From positions 62,001 through 126,000 of the forward strand of contig NZ_JBCGDC010000001.1 in NCBI RefSeq assembly GCF_042237075.1: a stretch of 64,000 nucleotides of DNA, read 5' to 3'. The notes under the pieces are model-generated. The model was not told where the DNA came from and searched no databases. It saw nothing but the letters and a program-made list of their open reading frames with translations. Shown in pieces: positions 51,417 through 60,375 of this stretch. How positions within the stretch are numbered: the first letter of the stretch is position 1; each line of letters starts with the position of its first letter. The DNA is from Polymorphospora lycopeni (lineage in GTDB: Bacteria > Actinomycetota > Actinomycetes > Mycobacteriales > Micromonosporaceae). The translations under genes were made by a program, and so were the position numbers.

Positions 51417-51707
51417 TTGCGTCATTACGAAATCATGGTGATCCTCGACTCGAGTCTCGAGGAGCGCACCGTCGCCCCGTCGCTCGACACGTATCTCAAC
51501 GTGATCCGCACTGCGGGTGGCTCAGTGGAGAAGCTCGACGTCTGGGGCCGCCGGCGCCTCTCGTTCGAGATCAACAAGAAGGCCGAGGGCATCTACGCCG
51601 TCATCGACCTGCAGGCCACGCCTGCGGCCGTTGCCGAGCTGGACCGTCAGCTCCGACTCAACGAGTCGGTGCTGCGCACCAAGGTCATTCGGCCGGAGAC
51701 GCGCTGA
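51417..51707 (+). CDS. rpsF: 30S ribosomal protein S6
   Basis: 96 residues from a TTG start (RHYEIMVILDSSLEERTV), with AGGAGGTGA at the expected distance. Full family length; the core WGRRRLSFEINKKAEGIYAVID is canonical. First gene of rpsF-ssb-rpsR-rplI. Confidence 0.97.
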   Translation: MRHYEIMVILDSSLEERTVAPSLDTYLNVIRTAGGSVEKLDVWGRRRLSFEINKKAEGIYAVIDLQATPAAVAELDRQLRLNESVLRTKVIRPETR

Positions 51708-51800
51708 CGCGTACCCCGGCCCGCCCGGATCAGCCTCATCACTGTCGTACGGCTCTGCGAGCCTGTGCGCGGACGAAGATGAGTGCGCGAGGAGATGGTC

Positions 51801-52316
51801 ATGGCAGGAGACACCACGATCACGGTCATCGGCAACCTGACCGATGACCCCGAGTTGCGTTTCACCCCGTCGGGTGCGGCGGTCGCAAAGTTCCGGGTCG
51901 CTTCGACGCCCCGGTTCATGGACAAGGCTTCCGGCGAGTGGAAGGACGGCGAGGCGTTGTTCCTCGCCTGCACGGTGTGGCGCCAGGCGGCGGAGCACGT
52001 CGCCGAGTCGCTGCAGCGGGGCGCCCGCGTGATCGTCTCGGGACGGCTGCGGCAGCGGTCGTACGAGACCCGCGAGGGTGAGAAGCGCACCGTCATCGAG
52101 CTCGAGGTCGACGAGATCGGCCCGTCGCTGCGCTACGCCACGGCGAAGGTGCAGAAGATGTCCCGCTCCGGCGGTGGTGGCTTCGGTGCCTCCGGTGGTG
52201 GTGGCCAGGGTGGCGGCGGAGGCAACTTCGACGACCCGTGGGCCACGGCCGCGCCCGCCTCCTCCGGTTCCGGTTCGGGCGGTGGCGGAAACTTCGACGA
52301 CGAGCCCCCGTTCTGA
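51801..52316 (+). CDS. ssb: single-stranded DNA-binding protein
   Basis: 171 residues from ATG 51801 (MAGDTTITVIGNLTDDPELRF) with GAGGAG six bases upstream. OB-fold over residues 1 to about 115, a Gly/Ser-rich linker, and the acidic tip DDEPPF that binds replication partners. It lies between rpsF and rpsR as in many bacteria. Confidence 0.97.
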   Translation: MAGDTTITVIGNLTDDPELRFTPSGAAVAKFRVASTPRFMDKASGEWKDGEALFLACTVWRQAAEHVAESLQRGARVIVSGRLRQRSYETREGEKRTVIELEVDEIGPSLRYATAKVQKMSRSGGGGFGASGGGGQGGGGGNFDDPWATAAPASSGSGSGGGGNFDDEPPF

Positions 52317-52360
52317 TGCCGGCCCCCAGCGGCCGGGACCGCAAACCAGGAGCAAGAGCA

Positions 52361-52600
52361 ATGGCGAAGGCTGCGGCACTGCGCAAGCCGAAGAAGAAGG
52401 TGAACCCGCTCGACAAGGACGGGATCACCTACATCGACTACAAGGACACCGCGCTGCTGCGCAAGTTCATCTCCGACCGCGGCAAGATCCGCGCTCGGCG
52501 GGTGACCGGGGTCACCTCCCAGCAGCAGCGCCAGATCGCCCGTGCGGTGAAGAACGCCCGTGAGATGGCGCTCCTGCCGTACACCACCACGGCGCGCTGA
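52361..52600 (+). CDS. rpsR: 30S ribosomal protein S18
   Basis: 79 residues (MAKAAALRKPKKKVNPLDK), canonical core YIDYKDTALLRKFISDRGKI and TGVTSQQQRQIARAVKNAR. CAGGAGCAAG upstream. No CxxC zinc motif is present, so it is the zinc-free type. Confidence 0.97.
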   Translation: MAKAAALRKPKKKVNPLDKDGITYIDYKDTALLRKFISDRGKIRARRVTGVTSQQQRQIARAVKNAREMALLPYTTTAR

Positions 52601-52614
52601 GAGGGGGCACCGGA

Positions 52615-53064
52615 ATGAAGATCATCCTGACTCAGGAGGTGTCCGGTCTCGGCACCCCGGGCGACATCGTCGAGGTCAAGGGCGGCTACGGCCGCAACTA
52701 CCTGCTCCCGCAGGGCTTCGCGATCCCGTGGAGCAAGGGCGCGGAGAAGCAGGTCACCGTGATCCAGCGGGCCCGTTCGGCCCGTGAGATCCGCGACCTC
52801 GGCCACGCCAACGAGGTCAAGGGCCAGCTCGAGGGCCTCAAGGTCAGCCTCACCGCCCGCGCGGGCGACGGCGGCCGCCTCTTCGGCTCGGTCACCGCGG
52901 CGGAGATCGTCAACGCGGTCAAGGCCGCCGGCGGCCCGACCCTCGACCGCCGCCGGCTGGAACTGCCCGGCAGCATCAAGTCGGTCGGCGCCTACCCGGT
53001 CAGCGTCAAGCTGCACCCGGAGGTCACCGCCAAGTTCAGCCTGAACGTGGTGCGGGCCAAGTAA
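52615..53064 (+). CDS. rplI: 50S ribosomal protein L9
   Basis: 149 residues (MKIILTQEVSGLGTPGDIVEVKGGYGRNYL and the RxxAREI helix), full length with both RNA-binding lobes. Last gene of the operon; followed by a duplicated hairpin and an assembly gap. Confidence 0.97.
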   Translation: MKIILTQEVSGLGTPGDIVEVKGGYGRNYLLPQGFAIPWSKGAEKQVTVIQRARSAREIRDLGHANEVKGQLEGLKVSLTARAGDGGRLFGSVTAAEIVNAVKAAGGPTLDRRRLELPGSIKSVGAYPVSVKLHPEVTAKFSLNVVRAK

Positions 53065-53077
53065 GGCAACACGAAAA

Positions 53078-53215
53078 TGGGGGTCCACCGGCGCCGGTGG
53101 ACCCCCAATTCTTTGCTGTCGTGACCGGCGNNNNNNNNNNNNNNNNNNNNNNNNNNNNNNNNNNNNNNNNNNNNNNNNNNNNNNNTGGGGGTCCACCGGC
53201 GCCGGTGGACCCCCA
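53078..53215 (+). terminator. duplicated 30-bp palindrome around an N gap
   Basis: Two identical perfect 30-bp palindromes (53078-53107 and 53186-53215), each followed by TTCTTTG, form terminators of rplI and of the opposing gene. The enclosing 53-bp copies (53078-53130, 53186-53238) differ at one base and flank N bases 53131-53185. Confidence 0.8.
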
Positions 53216-53245
53216 TTTCTTTGCTGTCGTGACCGGCGCGGCGGC

Positions 53246-54748
53246 TCAGTCCAGGGTGCCCGCGCGCCGGATGACCTTGGCCAGATCGTCCACCTGCCGG
53301 TCCTCGGTCTCCCCCGCCGCCCGATCGGCCACCGTGGCGAGGTCGGCGTACGTCGCCTCCGACCCACCGCGCAGCGCCTCCGCGAAGTACCCGGCGGCGT
53401 AGCAGACCCGCAGTCGCGCGGGCGCCGCCTCGAATTCGCCGGTCAGCGCACCCGCGGTCACCCCCGACGACGTCTCCGACGCCGACCGGTCCTGCGGATC
53501 CAGCCACCGTACGTCGACCGTGGCCACCCGGGCACCGGCCGGCACCCGGTCGTTCACCCGCACCGCGTACAGCGCGGTCACGCTGTGCCCCGGACCCACC
53601 TCGCCACCGTCGACCCGATCGTCCCGGAAGTCCTCGTCGGCGATCGCCCGGTTGGCGTAGCCGATCAGCCGGTACGCCCGGACCGCCGCCGGGTCGAACG
53701 TCACCTGCACCTTGGCGTCGAGCGCGCGTACCGCCAGGGTGGCCGGCAGCCGCCGGACGAAGACCTCGCGTGCCTGCTCCGGCTCGCTGACGTACACCAC
53801 GAAACCGTCGCCCCGGTCGGCGAGCTGCTCCATCAGGCTGTCCCCGTAGTCGCTGCCCACCCCGACCCCGAGCAGTGCGATCTGCTTGGCGGCCTCCTCG
53901 TGTACCCGGGCCAGGATCGGTTCCGCGGTGTCGTTGCCGACGTTGGCCAGCCCGTCGGAAAGCAGGATCACCCGGTTGCTGGCGCCCTCGCGGAAGCCGT
54001 CCCGGGCCACCCGGTAGCCCAGCTCCAGCCCGGCCTCCAGGTTGGTGCTGTTCTGGGTCTTCAGCGAGTCGATCGCGTCGTGCAGCGCGTCCGCGTCGCC
54101 GGCACGGGTCATCTTCCGGATGGTCCGTGCCTCCCGGCTGAACGCCACGATCGCCACCGAGTCGGTGTCCCGCAACTGGTCGACCAGGGTGTGCAGGGCG
54201 TCCTGGACCAGGTCCAGCCGGCCCGGCTCGCGCATCGACCCGGACACGTCGACGACGAAGGTCAGCGCCGCGTCCGGCCGGGTCGCCGGATCCTCGCCCC
54301 GGGTCTGCAGACCGACCCGGAGCAGTCGTACGTCGCCGGCCGGCTCGGGCCGATGTCGATCGGGCAGCCGGGCCCCGTCGACGTGGATCGCGAACCCGTC
54401 GCCGGCCGGTTCGGGGTACTCCTGGTCGAAGGCGTTGACGAACTCCTCGGGACGGATATCCGCCCCGTCGGGCAGCCGGCCGTCGTTGATCAGTCGTCGG
54501 GCGTAGCCGTACGACGCGGTGTCGACATCCACCCCGAACGTCGACTGTGGATCCTCGTCGGTCCGGGTCTCGCCGCCGGTGAACGGGATCGGGCTGTGCT
54601 CCGTACGCCGATCCGGCTGGGTCGGCGTGTTGCGGTGGGCGGCGGTGTCCGACGCGGACCGCTCGGCGGTGCAGGCGCTGCCGGCGAGCACCGCCGACAG
54701 CGCGACGACCAGCACGGCGGCTCTCGACGGGCGACGGAAACGAACCAT
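53246..54748 (-). CDS. von Willebrand factor type A domain lipoprotein (YfbK-like)
   Basis: 500 residues. A hydrophobic signal ends at LAGSAC with a candidate lipidated Cys26; the lipobox is atypical. The N-terminal domain has STFGVDVDTASYGYARRLINDG and the VWA domain has the intact MIDAS motif DVSGSMREPG with later VILLSDGLANVG. The C-terminal domain matches the DUF3520-type tail. Probably exported and metal-dependent in binding; its partner is unknown. Confidence 0.85.
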   Translation of the reverse strand: MVRFRRPSRAAVLVVALSAVLAGSACTAERSASDTAAHRNTPTQPDRRTEHSPIPFTGGETRTDEDPQSTFGVDVDTASYGYARRLINDGRLPDGADIRPEEFVNAFDQEYPEPAGDGFAIHVDGARLPDRHRPEPAGDVRLLRVGLQTRGEDPATRPDAALTFVVDVSGSMREPGRLDLVQDALHTLVDQLRDTDSVAIVAFSREARTIRKMTRAGDADALHDAIDSLKTQNSTNLEAGLELGYRVARDGFREGASNRVILLSDGLANVGNDTAEPILARVHEEAAKQIALLGVGVGSDYGDSLMEQLADRGDGFVVYVSEPEQAREVFVRRLPATLAVRALDAKVQVTFDPAAVRAYRLIGYANRAIADEDFRDDRVDGGEVGPGHSVTALYAVRVNDRVPAGARVATVDVRWLDPQDRSASETSSGVTAGALTGEFEAAPARLRVCYAAGYFAEALRGGSEATYADLATVADRAAGETEDRQVDDLAKVIRRAGTLD

Positions 54749-54971
54749 CGGTGTCCTCCTACGGGAAGGTTCGGCCGACGAGATCCGGCCCGGCCCGGGG
54801 CGGGCGCCGGCACCGGCGTCTCCCGCCCGGCGCCGCCGGATCTTCTGATGCCATTCAGACCATCCGGTGTCGGGGCCGGCTCCGGTCGAGTCCGAGCCGA
54901 TATCCGACCGTGCCCCGCTGTGACCGGGTCGTACGGAACCCGAGACCTACCGGTGGTTGCGGCAGTGACGC

Positions 54972-56495
54972 TCAGCCGAGCGGCTCGCCGGTGATGGCGC
55001 TCAGCAGCACCGTGGACAGGCCACCCCCGACGACGGCCGCGGCGAGACCGACGCTGACCGCCCGCCACGTACCGCTCGCCCAGCGCAACAGGACGGCGAC
55101 CGCCAGACTGGTCGCCAGGGCCGCCCCGAACCGGGGGGCGCCGTCGAGCATCGAATTGACCGCGTTCGCCCGCGGCGACCCGCAGCCACCGCCGGCCGCG
55201 TCGGTCACACAACCGGCCGGCGCGGTGGAGTCGAGGGTCAGCATCCAGACGAACAAGAACAGCAGCGGTACGGCGTACCACGCCGCCGTGTAGAGCACCG
55301 AGGCGACGGCACCGCCCGGATCGGGGTCGAGCAGACCGTCGTCGCGGGTCGCCGGGCGGCGGGTGGGCGCCGTACGGGTGGCCGTGGCCCGGCCGGGTGC
55401 CCCGGCGGTGGCAGCCCGCCGGGTGCGGGGCTGGGACGGGATGGTGCTGGCCGGGTGTGACCCGTCGGGCGGAATCTCGTCGGACCGCCCCGGGCCAGGG
55501 AAGCTGACCGCCGGCGAGCGCGGCGCGGTGGGCGGCGTCTCGACCCAGCGCGGGTCGTCTTCGGCCAGTCTCGTGCCGGCCCAGAACTCGTCGTCGCGGT
55601 GGTGCCGGGCGCGGCGGCTCCGGCCGTCGGTGTCGGCCCGGTCCGGCGCCGACCCGTAACGGTCGGACGGCTCCGACCGGCCGGCCCCCGACCCGTACGG
55701 CGGCTCGCCGTCGGACCGCGGCGCCCAGCTGCCGGTGTCGGTCATCCGGTCCCACTGGCCGGTGTCGGTGTAGCTGCTCCACTGCCCGGTCTCGGCGGTG
55801 CGTTCCCGCCCGTTCGCCGGCTGCCCGTGCCGGCCACGTTCCGGCCCGTGCCGCCGGCCCTCGTCGCCGTACGGCGTCTCGCCCGGCCCGGCCTCCGCCG
55901 ATCCGCGGGACCGGCCGGCGGACATCGACCAGCCGGACGTGTCGTCGGGGGCGGGGGTGGGCGGGTGGGGGTACCCACCGGCACCCCACCGGTCGCTGCG
56001 GCCGGCCGGATCGCCGTCGGCGCCGGTCACCCGGTCGAACTGCCCGGTGTGGTCGTGACGGCTCCACTCACCGGTCTCGGTCGACGTGGACCAGTCGATC
56101 CGTTCGCGGCGTCGCCGGCCGCGGGACACCGGCTCGTCGTGCCGCCAGTTTCCGCCGTAGGCGTCGTCGGCGGTCATCGACCAGTCGTAGGTGCTGGTCG
56201 TCTCACGCCAGTCCCGGGTCTGCGTGACGCGTTGCCAACTGGTCGTGGTCTCGGTCTGCTGCCAGGTCGGGCCGGCGCCGTGCCGGTCGGCCGGACGCTC
56301 GTCGGTGTCGTCCCGTTCCTCGGCGCGGTGGTGCCGGCCGCCCTGGCGGGGCACCGGACCGGGCAGCGGTGAGCGGTCGGTTCCGGTCGCGGGCAGCCGG
56401 GAGCGGTCGTCGCCGGGGTGGCCGACCGCCTGGTCGTCGGGGCCGGCCCAGGCATGGTCGGGCCGTCCGTCGTGCCGCCGGTCCCGGTAGTCCAC
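54972..56495 (-). CDS. Trp-rich repeat membrane protein of unknown function
   Basis: 507 residues from GTG 56495. The first about 365 residues are Asp/Arg/Gly/Ser-rich and disordered-looking with repeated TG(E/Q)W modules (TGEWSRHDHTGQFDRVTG; TGQWDRMTDTGSW). Three membrane segments near the C-terminus (VLYTAAWYAVPLLFLFVWML; GAALATSLAVAVLLRWA; AVSVGLAAAVVGGGLSTVLL) enclose a loop with two cysteines. Divergent from dnaB. No known family recognised. Confidence 0.72.
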   Translation of the reverse strand: MDYRDRRHDGRPDHAWAGPDDQAVGHPGDDRSRLPATGTDRSPLPGPVPRQGGRHHRAEERDDTDERPADRHGAGPTWQQTETTTSWQRVTQTRDWRETTSTYDWSMTADDAYGGNWRHDEPVSRGRRRRERIDWSTSTETGEWSRHDHTGQFDRVTGADGDPAGRSDRWGAGGYPHPPTPAPDDTSGWSMSAGRSRGSAEAGPGETPYGDEGRRHGPERGRHGQPANGRERTAETGQWSSYTDTGQWDRMTDTGSWAPRSDGEPPYGSGAGRSEPSDRYGSAPDRADTDGRSRRARHHRDDEFWAGTRLAEDDPRWVETPPTAPRSPAVSFPGPGRSDEIPPDGSHPASTIPSQPRTRRAATAGAPGRATATRTAPTRRPATRDDGLLDPDPGGAVASVLYTAAWYAVPLLFLFVWMLTLDSTAPAGCVTDAAGGGCGSPRANAVNSMLDGAPRFGAALATSLAVAVLLRWASGTWRAVSVGLAAAVVGGGLSTVLLSAITGEPLG

Positions 56496-56902
56496 GGCCG
56501 GAGCCTGACCTCTCTCAGATCGGGGCGCAATCGGCCATCCAGACACAACCGTCGGAGCCCGCGATCGCCCGGCACCGATGTGCCAACCTGGCGGATTTTC
56601 GTTATCCACAGCATGTGGATTCAGTAACCACAGGTCAAGGCCAGGTAACTCCACCTACTCGTGAGTTATCCACAGGTTGTGCACAGCCAAGCGCACAGCC
56701 TGGAGGCTTTCTGTCCACAGGTTGTCCCAAGGCTTGTCCACCGGCCGGTTTGGCCAACCAACCCGGGATTCGTATGGTGACCGTTCGGCCCTGCTTCGCG
56801 GATGTGACTCCACCCCGGTCACGCGACGGGACGTGGCCGGCAGAAACTGTCTTACCCAGGCGCTTTGCTGGGGTGGGTCGCCCGATCGGATGGAGGGGTG
56901 AC
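56496..56902. promoter_or_regulatory. dnaB upstream region with DnaA boxes
   Basis: Perfect TTATCCACA boxes at 56602-56610 and 56666-56674, with related copies ATGTGGATT (near 56613), TGTCCACAG (56712-56720) and TTGTCCACC (56734-56742). The dnaB ribosome binding site GGAGGGG lies at about 56892. Confidence 0.75.
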
Positions 56903-58336
56903 ATGTCGATCGACGACGACGTGCGCGCGGCAGAGGCGAGACCGTCGGGACCCCCCAAGGGCGGGCCGGGCGGATCAGGCGGGCAGGGCGGGCCGCCACC
57001 CGGCCAGTTCGACAAGACGCCTCCACAGGACATCGCCGCCGAGCAGTGCGTCCTCGGCGGGATGCTGCTTTCCAAGGACGCGGTCGCCGACGTCGTCGAG
57101 ATCCTCAAGACGAACGACTTCTACCGCCCGGTGCACGCCACCATCTTCGACGCCATCCTCGACCTCTACGGCCGGGGCGAGCCGGCCGACCTGGTCACGG
57201 TCACCGCCGCCCTGGTCGACTCCGGCGACATCGGCCGGATCGGCGGCGCGCCCTACCTGCACACGCTGATCGCGAGCGTCCCCACCGCCGCCAACTCCTC
57301 CTACTACGCCCGCATCGTCGCCGAGCGCGCGGTGCTGCGCCGGCTGGTCGAGGCCGGCACCCGGATCGTGCAACTCGGCTACGGCTCCGGTGGTGGCGGC
57401 GGGCGCGACGTCGACGACATCGTCGACCTGGCCCAGCAGGCCATCTACGACGTCACCGAGAAGCGGGTCAGCGAAGACTTCGCGGTGCTCGCCGACATGC
57501 TCCAGCCCACCCTCGACGAGATCGAGGCGGTCGGCGCGCAGGGCGGCGTGATGACCGGCGTGCCGACCGGGTTCAGTGACCTCGACCGACTGCTCAACGG
57601 CCTGCACCCCGGACAGTTGATCATCGTCGCCGGCCGGCCCGGCCTGGGCAAGTCGACGGCATCCATGGACTTTGCCCGAAATGCGGCCGTAAGAGCCAAC
57701 TGTGCCAGCGCCATCTTCTCCCTGGAAATGAGCAAGGTCGAGATCGTCATGCGGCTGCTCTCGGCCGAGGCCCGGGTGCCGCTGCACGTCCTGCGCTCCG
57801 GTCAGCTCTCCGACGACGACTGGAGCAAGCTGGCCCGCCGGATGGGCGAGATCAGCGAGGCGCCGCTGTTCGTCGACGACACCCCGAACATGAACCTGAT
57901 GGAGATCCGGGCCAAGGCCCGGCGGCTCAAGCAGCGGCACGACCTCAAGATGATCGTCGTCGACTATCTCCAGCTGATGAGTTCGCCGAAGCGGACCGAG
58001 AGCCGTCAGCAGGAGGTCGCCGAGCTGTCCCGTGGTCTGAAGCTGCTCGCCAAGGAGGTCGAGTGCCCGGTCATCGCGGTCAGCCAGCTGAACCGTGGGC
58101 CGGAGCAGCGCACCGACAAGCGTCCACAACTGTCCGACCTGCGTGAATCAGGCTCCATCGAGCAGGACGCCGACGTGGTCATCCTGCTGCACCGCGACGA
58201 CTACTACGACAAGGAGTCGCCGCGCGCGGGCGAGGCCGACTTCATCGTGGCCAAGCACCGTAACGGTCCCACCGACACGATCACCGTCGCCGCCCAGTTG
58301 CACCTGTCGCGTTTCGTCGACATGGCCATCAACTGA
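56903..58336 (+). CDS. dnaB: replicative DNA helicase DnaB
   Basis: 477 residues from ATG 56903. A Pro/Gly-rich N-terminus (about 35 residues) precedes the helical domain (QDIAAEQCVLGGMLLSKDAV). The RecA-like domain has Walker A GRPGLGKST at 244-252, MKMIVVDYLQLM-type motif IVVDYLQLM, and VISQLNRGPE-like AVSQLNRGPEQR. The C-terminus is VDMAIN. No intein is inserted at the P-loop, unlike some mycobacterial DnaB. It unwinds DNA at the fork; its likely loader (DciA) is also encoded here. Confidence 0.97.
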   Translation: MSIDDDVRAAEARPSGPPKGGPGGSGGQGGPPPGQFDKTPPQDIAAEQCVLGGMLLSKDAVADVVEILKTNDFYRPVHATIFDAILDLYGRGEPADLVTVTAALVDSGDIGRIGGAPYLHTLIASVPTAANSSYYARIVAERAVLRRLVEAGTRIVQLGYGSGGGGGRDVDDIVDLAQQAIYDVTEKRVSEDFAVLADMLQPTLDEIEAVGAQGGVMTGVPTGFSDLDRLLNGLHPGQLIIVAGRPGLGKSTASMDFARNAAVRANCASAIFSLEMSKVEIVMRLLSAEARVPLHVLRSGQLSDDDWSKLARRMGEISEAPLFVDDTPNMNLMEIRAKARRLKQRHDLKMIVVDYLQLMSSPKRTESRQQEVAELSRGLKLLAKEVECPVIAVSQLNRGPEQRTDKRPQLSDLRESGSIEQDADVVILLHRDDYYDKESPRAGEADFIVAKHRNGPTDTITVAAQLHLSRFVDMAIN

Positions 58337-58349
58337 GGCGTACCGCCGC

Positions 58350-59042
58350 TCAGCCGAGCAGCGGGAACCAGATCGCCGCCGGCCCCAGGTCGGAGCGGTC
58401 CCGGTCGTCGAGGGCGACCCGGCCGGTCGCCTTCAGCAGGTATTCGGCCGGGCTCCAGCGGGCGGGCCGCACCGCGTCGTCGCCGAGCAGGCCGTCGAGG
58501 GTGGCGACCGCCGGCCCGTACGCGGCCGGGGCGGGCGGAGGCGCCGACGGCAGCTCCACGATCAGATCGAGATGGTGCACGGCAGCCTCGGTGACCAGGG
58601 TCGCCACGAAGTCGGGTACGGACAGCACCCGGCCCTGCGAGGCGACGAAGGCGCCGTACGGCGCGGCGCGGGCCGCCCCCACCACGGCGGTCGAGGTCTC
58701 CACCCACGCGTCCGCGATGTCGTCGGGGCGTTCGAAGGCGGCGGTCGCCCGCCGGTGCCGCCACACGTCCCAGACCAGATCTTCGTTGGTTCTGGTGGTG
58801 GCGTACCGGCGCCAGTAGCTCACCGCGTCGGTATCGGCCGGGCCGTCGACCGGGTTGGCGAACGCGAGCAGGGCCCGGCGGGCGTCGGCCAGCAGATGCA
58901 CCAGCAGGTCGGCCACCAGCAGGCCGCGGCACCGGGTGGGAAGCAGCAGGTCGACGTCGTCGATCCCGCCGACCACGTCGGTGATGCCGGCGTATGCGGC
59001 GTCGAGGGCCGCGGGTGCGTCGCGAGGAGAGGCCGCCGTCAT
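58350..59042 (-). CDS. maleylpyruvate isomerase N-terminal domain family protein
   Basis: 230 residues from ATG 59042. DinB-like four-helix bundle pattern with LLVADLLVHLLADARRALLAF and VTEAAVHHLDL. Members include mycothiol-dependent enzymes and many uncharacterised actinobacterial proteins; metal-binding histidines are partly visible. It converges with dnaB, 13 bp apart. The absence of a ribosome binding site and CAGGCT near the start suggest leaderless translation. Confidence 0.8.
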   Translation of the reverse strand: MTAASPRDAPAALDAAYAGITDVVGGIDDVDLLLPTRCRGLLVADLLVHLLADARRALLAFANPVDGPADTDAVSYWRRYATTRTNEDLVWDVWRHRRATAAFERPDDIADAWVETSTAVVGAARAAPYGAFVASQGRVLSVPDFVATLVTEAAVHHLDLIVELPSAPPPAPAAYGPAVATLDGLLGDDAVRPARWSPAEYLLKATGRVALDDRDRSDLGPAAIWFPLLG

Positions 59043-59160
59043 CGCACCAGCCTGGCACGCGGGTCCGCCGGAATGCTTCCCGCGACCCGGTTCCATCGGC
59101 CAACTTTCATCCGCCGGACCCCGGCCGGCCACCCGGCGCCGCGGTCGGGGCCGTCAGCTT

Positions 59161-59210
59161 GCCGGCCGGCACCGACCCGGTCCGCACGTCGCGGAGCCGG
59201 GCCGGTGCCG
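59161..59210. terminator. hairpin between MDMPI-like and zinc-finger genes
   Basis: CCGGCACCG and CGGTGCCGG arms (about 9 bp) with further inner pairing enclose about 30 bases, between two minus-strand genes. Probably ends the zinc-finger transcript. Confidence 0.55.
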
Positions 59211-59226
59211 GGTGTCCGGCGCGGTG

Positions 59227-59673
59227 TCAGTCGAACAGTTCGTTGAGGAAGCTCTTCTGGCGCTTCTGCCGGTAGTGCCCGTGGTAGCCGTAGTGGCCGC
59301 CACCGTGGGGCGGCGGGTAGCCGTGCCCGGCCGGCGGGGGCGGTGGCACGTGCGCGGCCTGCCGGTAGCCGGGAGGCGGTGGCGGCTGGTATCCACCACC
59401 GGGCGGCGGGGGCGGTGCGTATCCGGGCGGTGCGCCGGGCGGGGGCGGCGGGGCGTATCCCGGTGCGCCGGGCGGCGGCGGGGCGTACGCCGGCGGCTGG
59501 CCGGGCGGCGTGGGCGGGTGCTGCCGGTTCCAGTTGGCCTCGGCCTCGAAGAGCCGTTCCAACTCACCCCGGTCGAGGAAGATGCCGCGACACTCGCCGC
59601 ACTGGTCGATGGTGACGCCGCTGCGCTCGTACTGGCGCATGTCGCCCCGGCACTTCGGACAGGTCATCTGCAT
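59227..59673 (-). CDS. TFIIB-type zinc-finger protein with Pro/Gly-rich tail
   Basis: 148 residues. N-terminal CPKC...CGEC pair (MTCPKCRGDMRQYERSGVT; IDQCGECRGIFLDRGELERL) matches the zf-TFIIB (YjdB-like) family. Residues about 50-130 are PPPPPGAPGYAP repeats; the end HYRQKRQKSFLNELFD is basic. Small, cytoplasmic, function unknown. 22 bp from the phosphoribosyltransferase stop codon. Confidence 0.85.
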   Translation of the reverse strand: MQMTCPKCRGDMRQYERSGVTIDQCGECRGIFLDRGELERLFEAEANWNRQHPPTPPGQPPAYAPPPPGAPGYAPPPPPGAPPGYAPPPPPGGGYQPPPPPGYRQAAHVPPPPPAGHGYPPPHGGGHYGYHGHYRQKRQKSFLNELFD

Positions 59674-59695
59674 ACGTCGACGTTACCGGTCGGCG

Positions 59696-60331
59696 TCACC
59701 CGGACGGGTTCAGCAGGGCTGTCACTTCCGCGTCGGAAACCTCGTGGAAGTCGGCGTAGAACATCGACACCGCCCCGAACTCGGGGGTGCAGACCGGGCA
59801 GACCAGCTCGTCCACGACAGCCTTCACCCGGTCCGTCGCGTCGACCGCGCCGACCGGTACGGCGAGCACGATCCGCCGGGCGCCGAGCCGGCGGGCGACC
59901 TCGGCCGCCGCGCGGGCGCTGGCGCCGGTGGCGAGCCCGTCGTCGACGATGACGGCGGTCCGGCCGGTGAGGTCGAGCGGCGGGCGGCCGCCCCGGTAGT
60001 GCCGCTCGCGGCGTTCGAGTTCGGCGGATTCCCGGCGGGTCACCTCGTCGATGTCGGCGGGGTCGAGCCCGCTCGCGGTGCGTTCGTCGACGACCCGTAC
60101 GCCGCCGGGGCCGATCGCGCCGAATGCGAACTCGGGCGCCCACGGTACGCCCAGCTTGCGGATCACCAGTACGTCCAGCGGGGCGTGCAGCCGTTCGGCC
60201 ACCACGGCGGCGACCGGTACTCCGCCGCGTACCAGGCCAAGGACGGTGACATCGGGCTGATCGGCGAGACTTGCCAGGTGGTCGGCGAGTTCCGCACCCG
60301 CCACCGCCCGGTCGCGGTAGACCTTTCCCAT
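59696..60331 (-). CDS. phosphoribosyltransferase family protein
   Basis: 211 residues from ATG. PRPP-binding motif VIVDDGLATGASARAA at about residues 125-140, plus VLGLVRGGVPVAA and VIRKLGVPWAPEFAFGA characteristic of the Rv0571c/Rv2033c type. The acceptor base is not evident. Near a small zinc protein; no operon partner gives a pathway. Confidence 0.88.
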   Translation of the reverse strand: MGKVYRDRAVAGAELADHLASLADQPDVTVLGLVRGGVPVAAVVAERLHAPLDVLVIRKLGVPWAPEFAFGAIGPGGVRVVDERTASGLDPADIDEVTRRESAELERRERHYRGGRPPLDLTGRTAVIVDDGLATGASARAAAEVARRLGARRIVLAVPVGAVDATDRVKAVVDELVCPVCTPEFGAVSMFYADFHEVSDAEVTALLNPSG

Positions 60332-60375
60332 TCCTCAGGTCTACGCGGCCCGGTCGCGGGCGGCCGGGAAACGCC

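Noticed and set aside
56903..58336. Intein in DnaB
   Set aside because: The P-loop and downstream motifs are contiguous and the length is that of an intein-free helicase.
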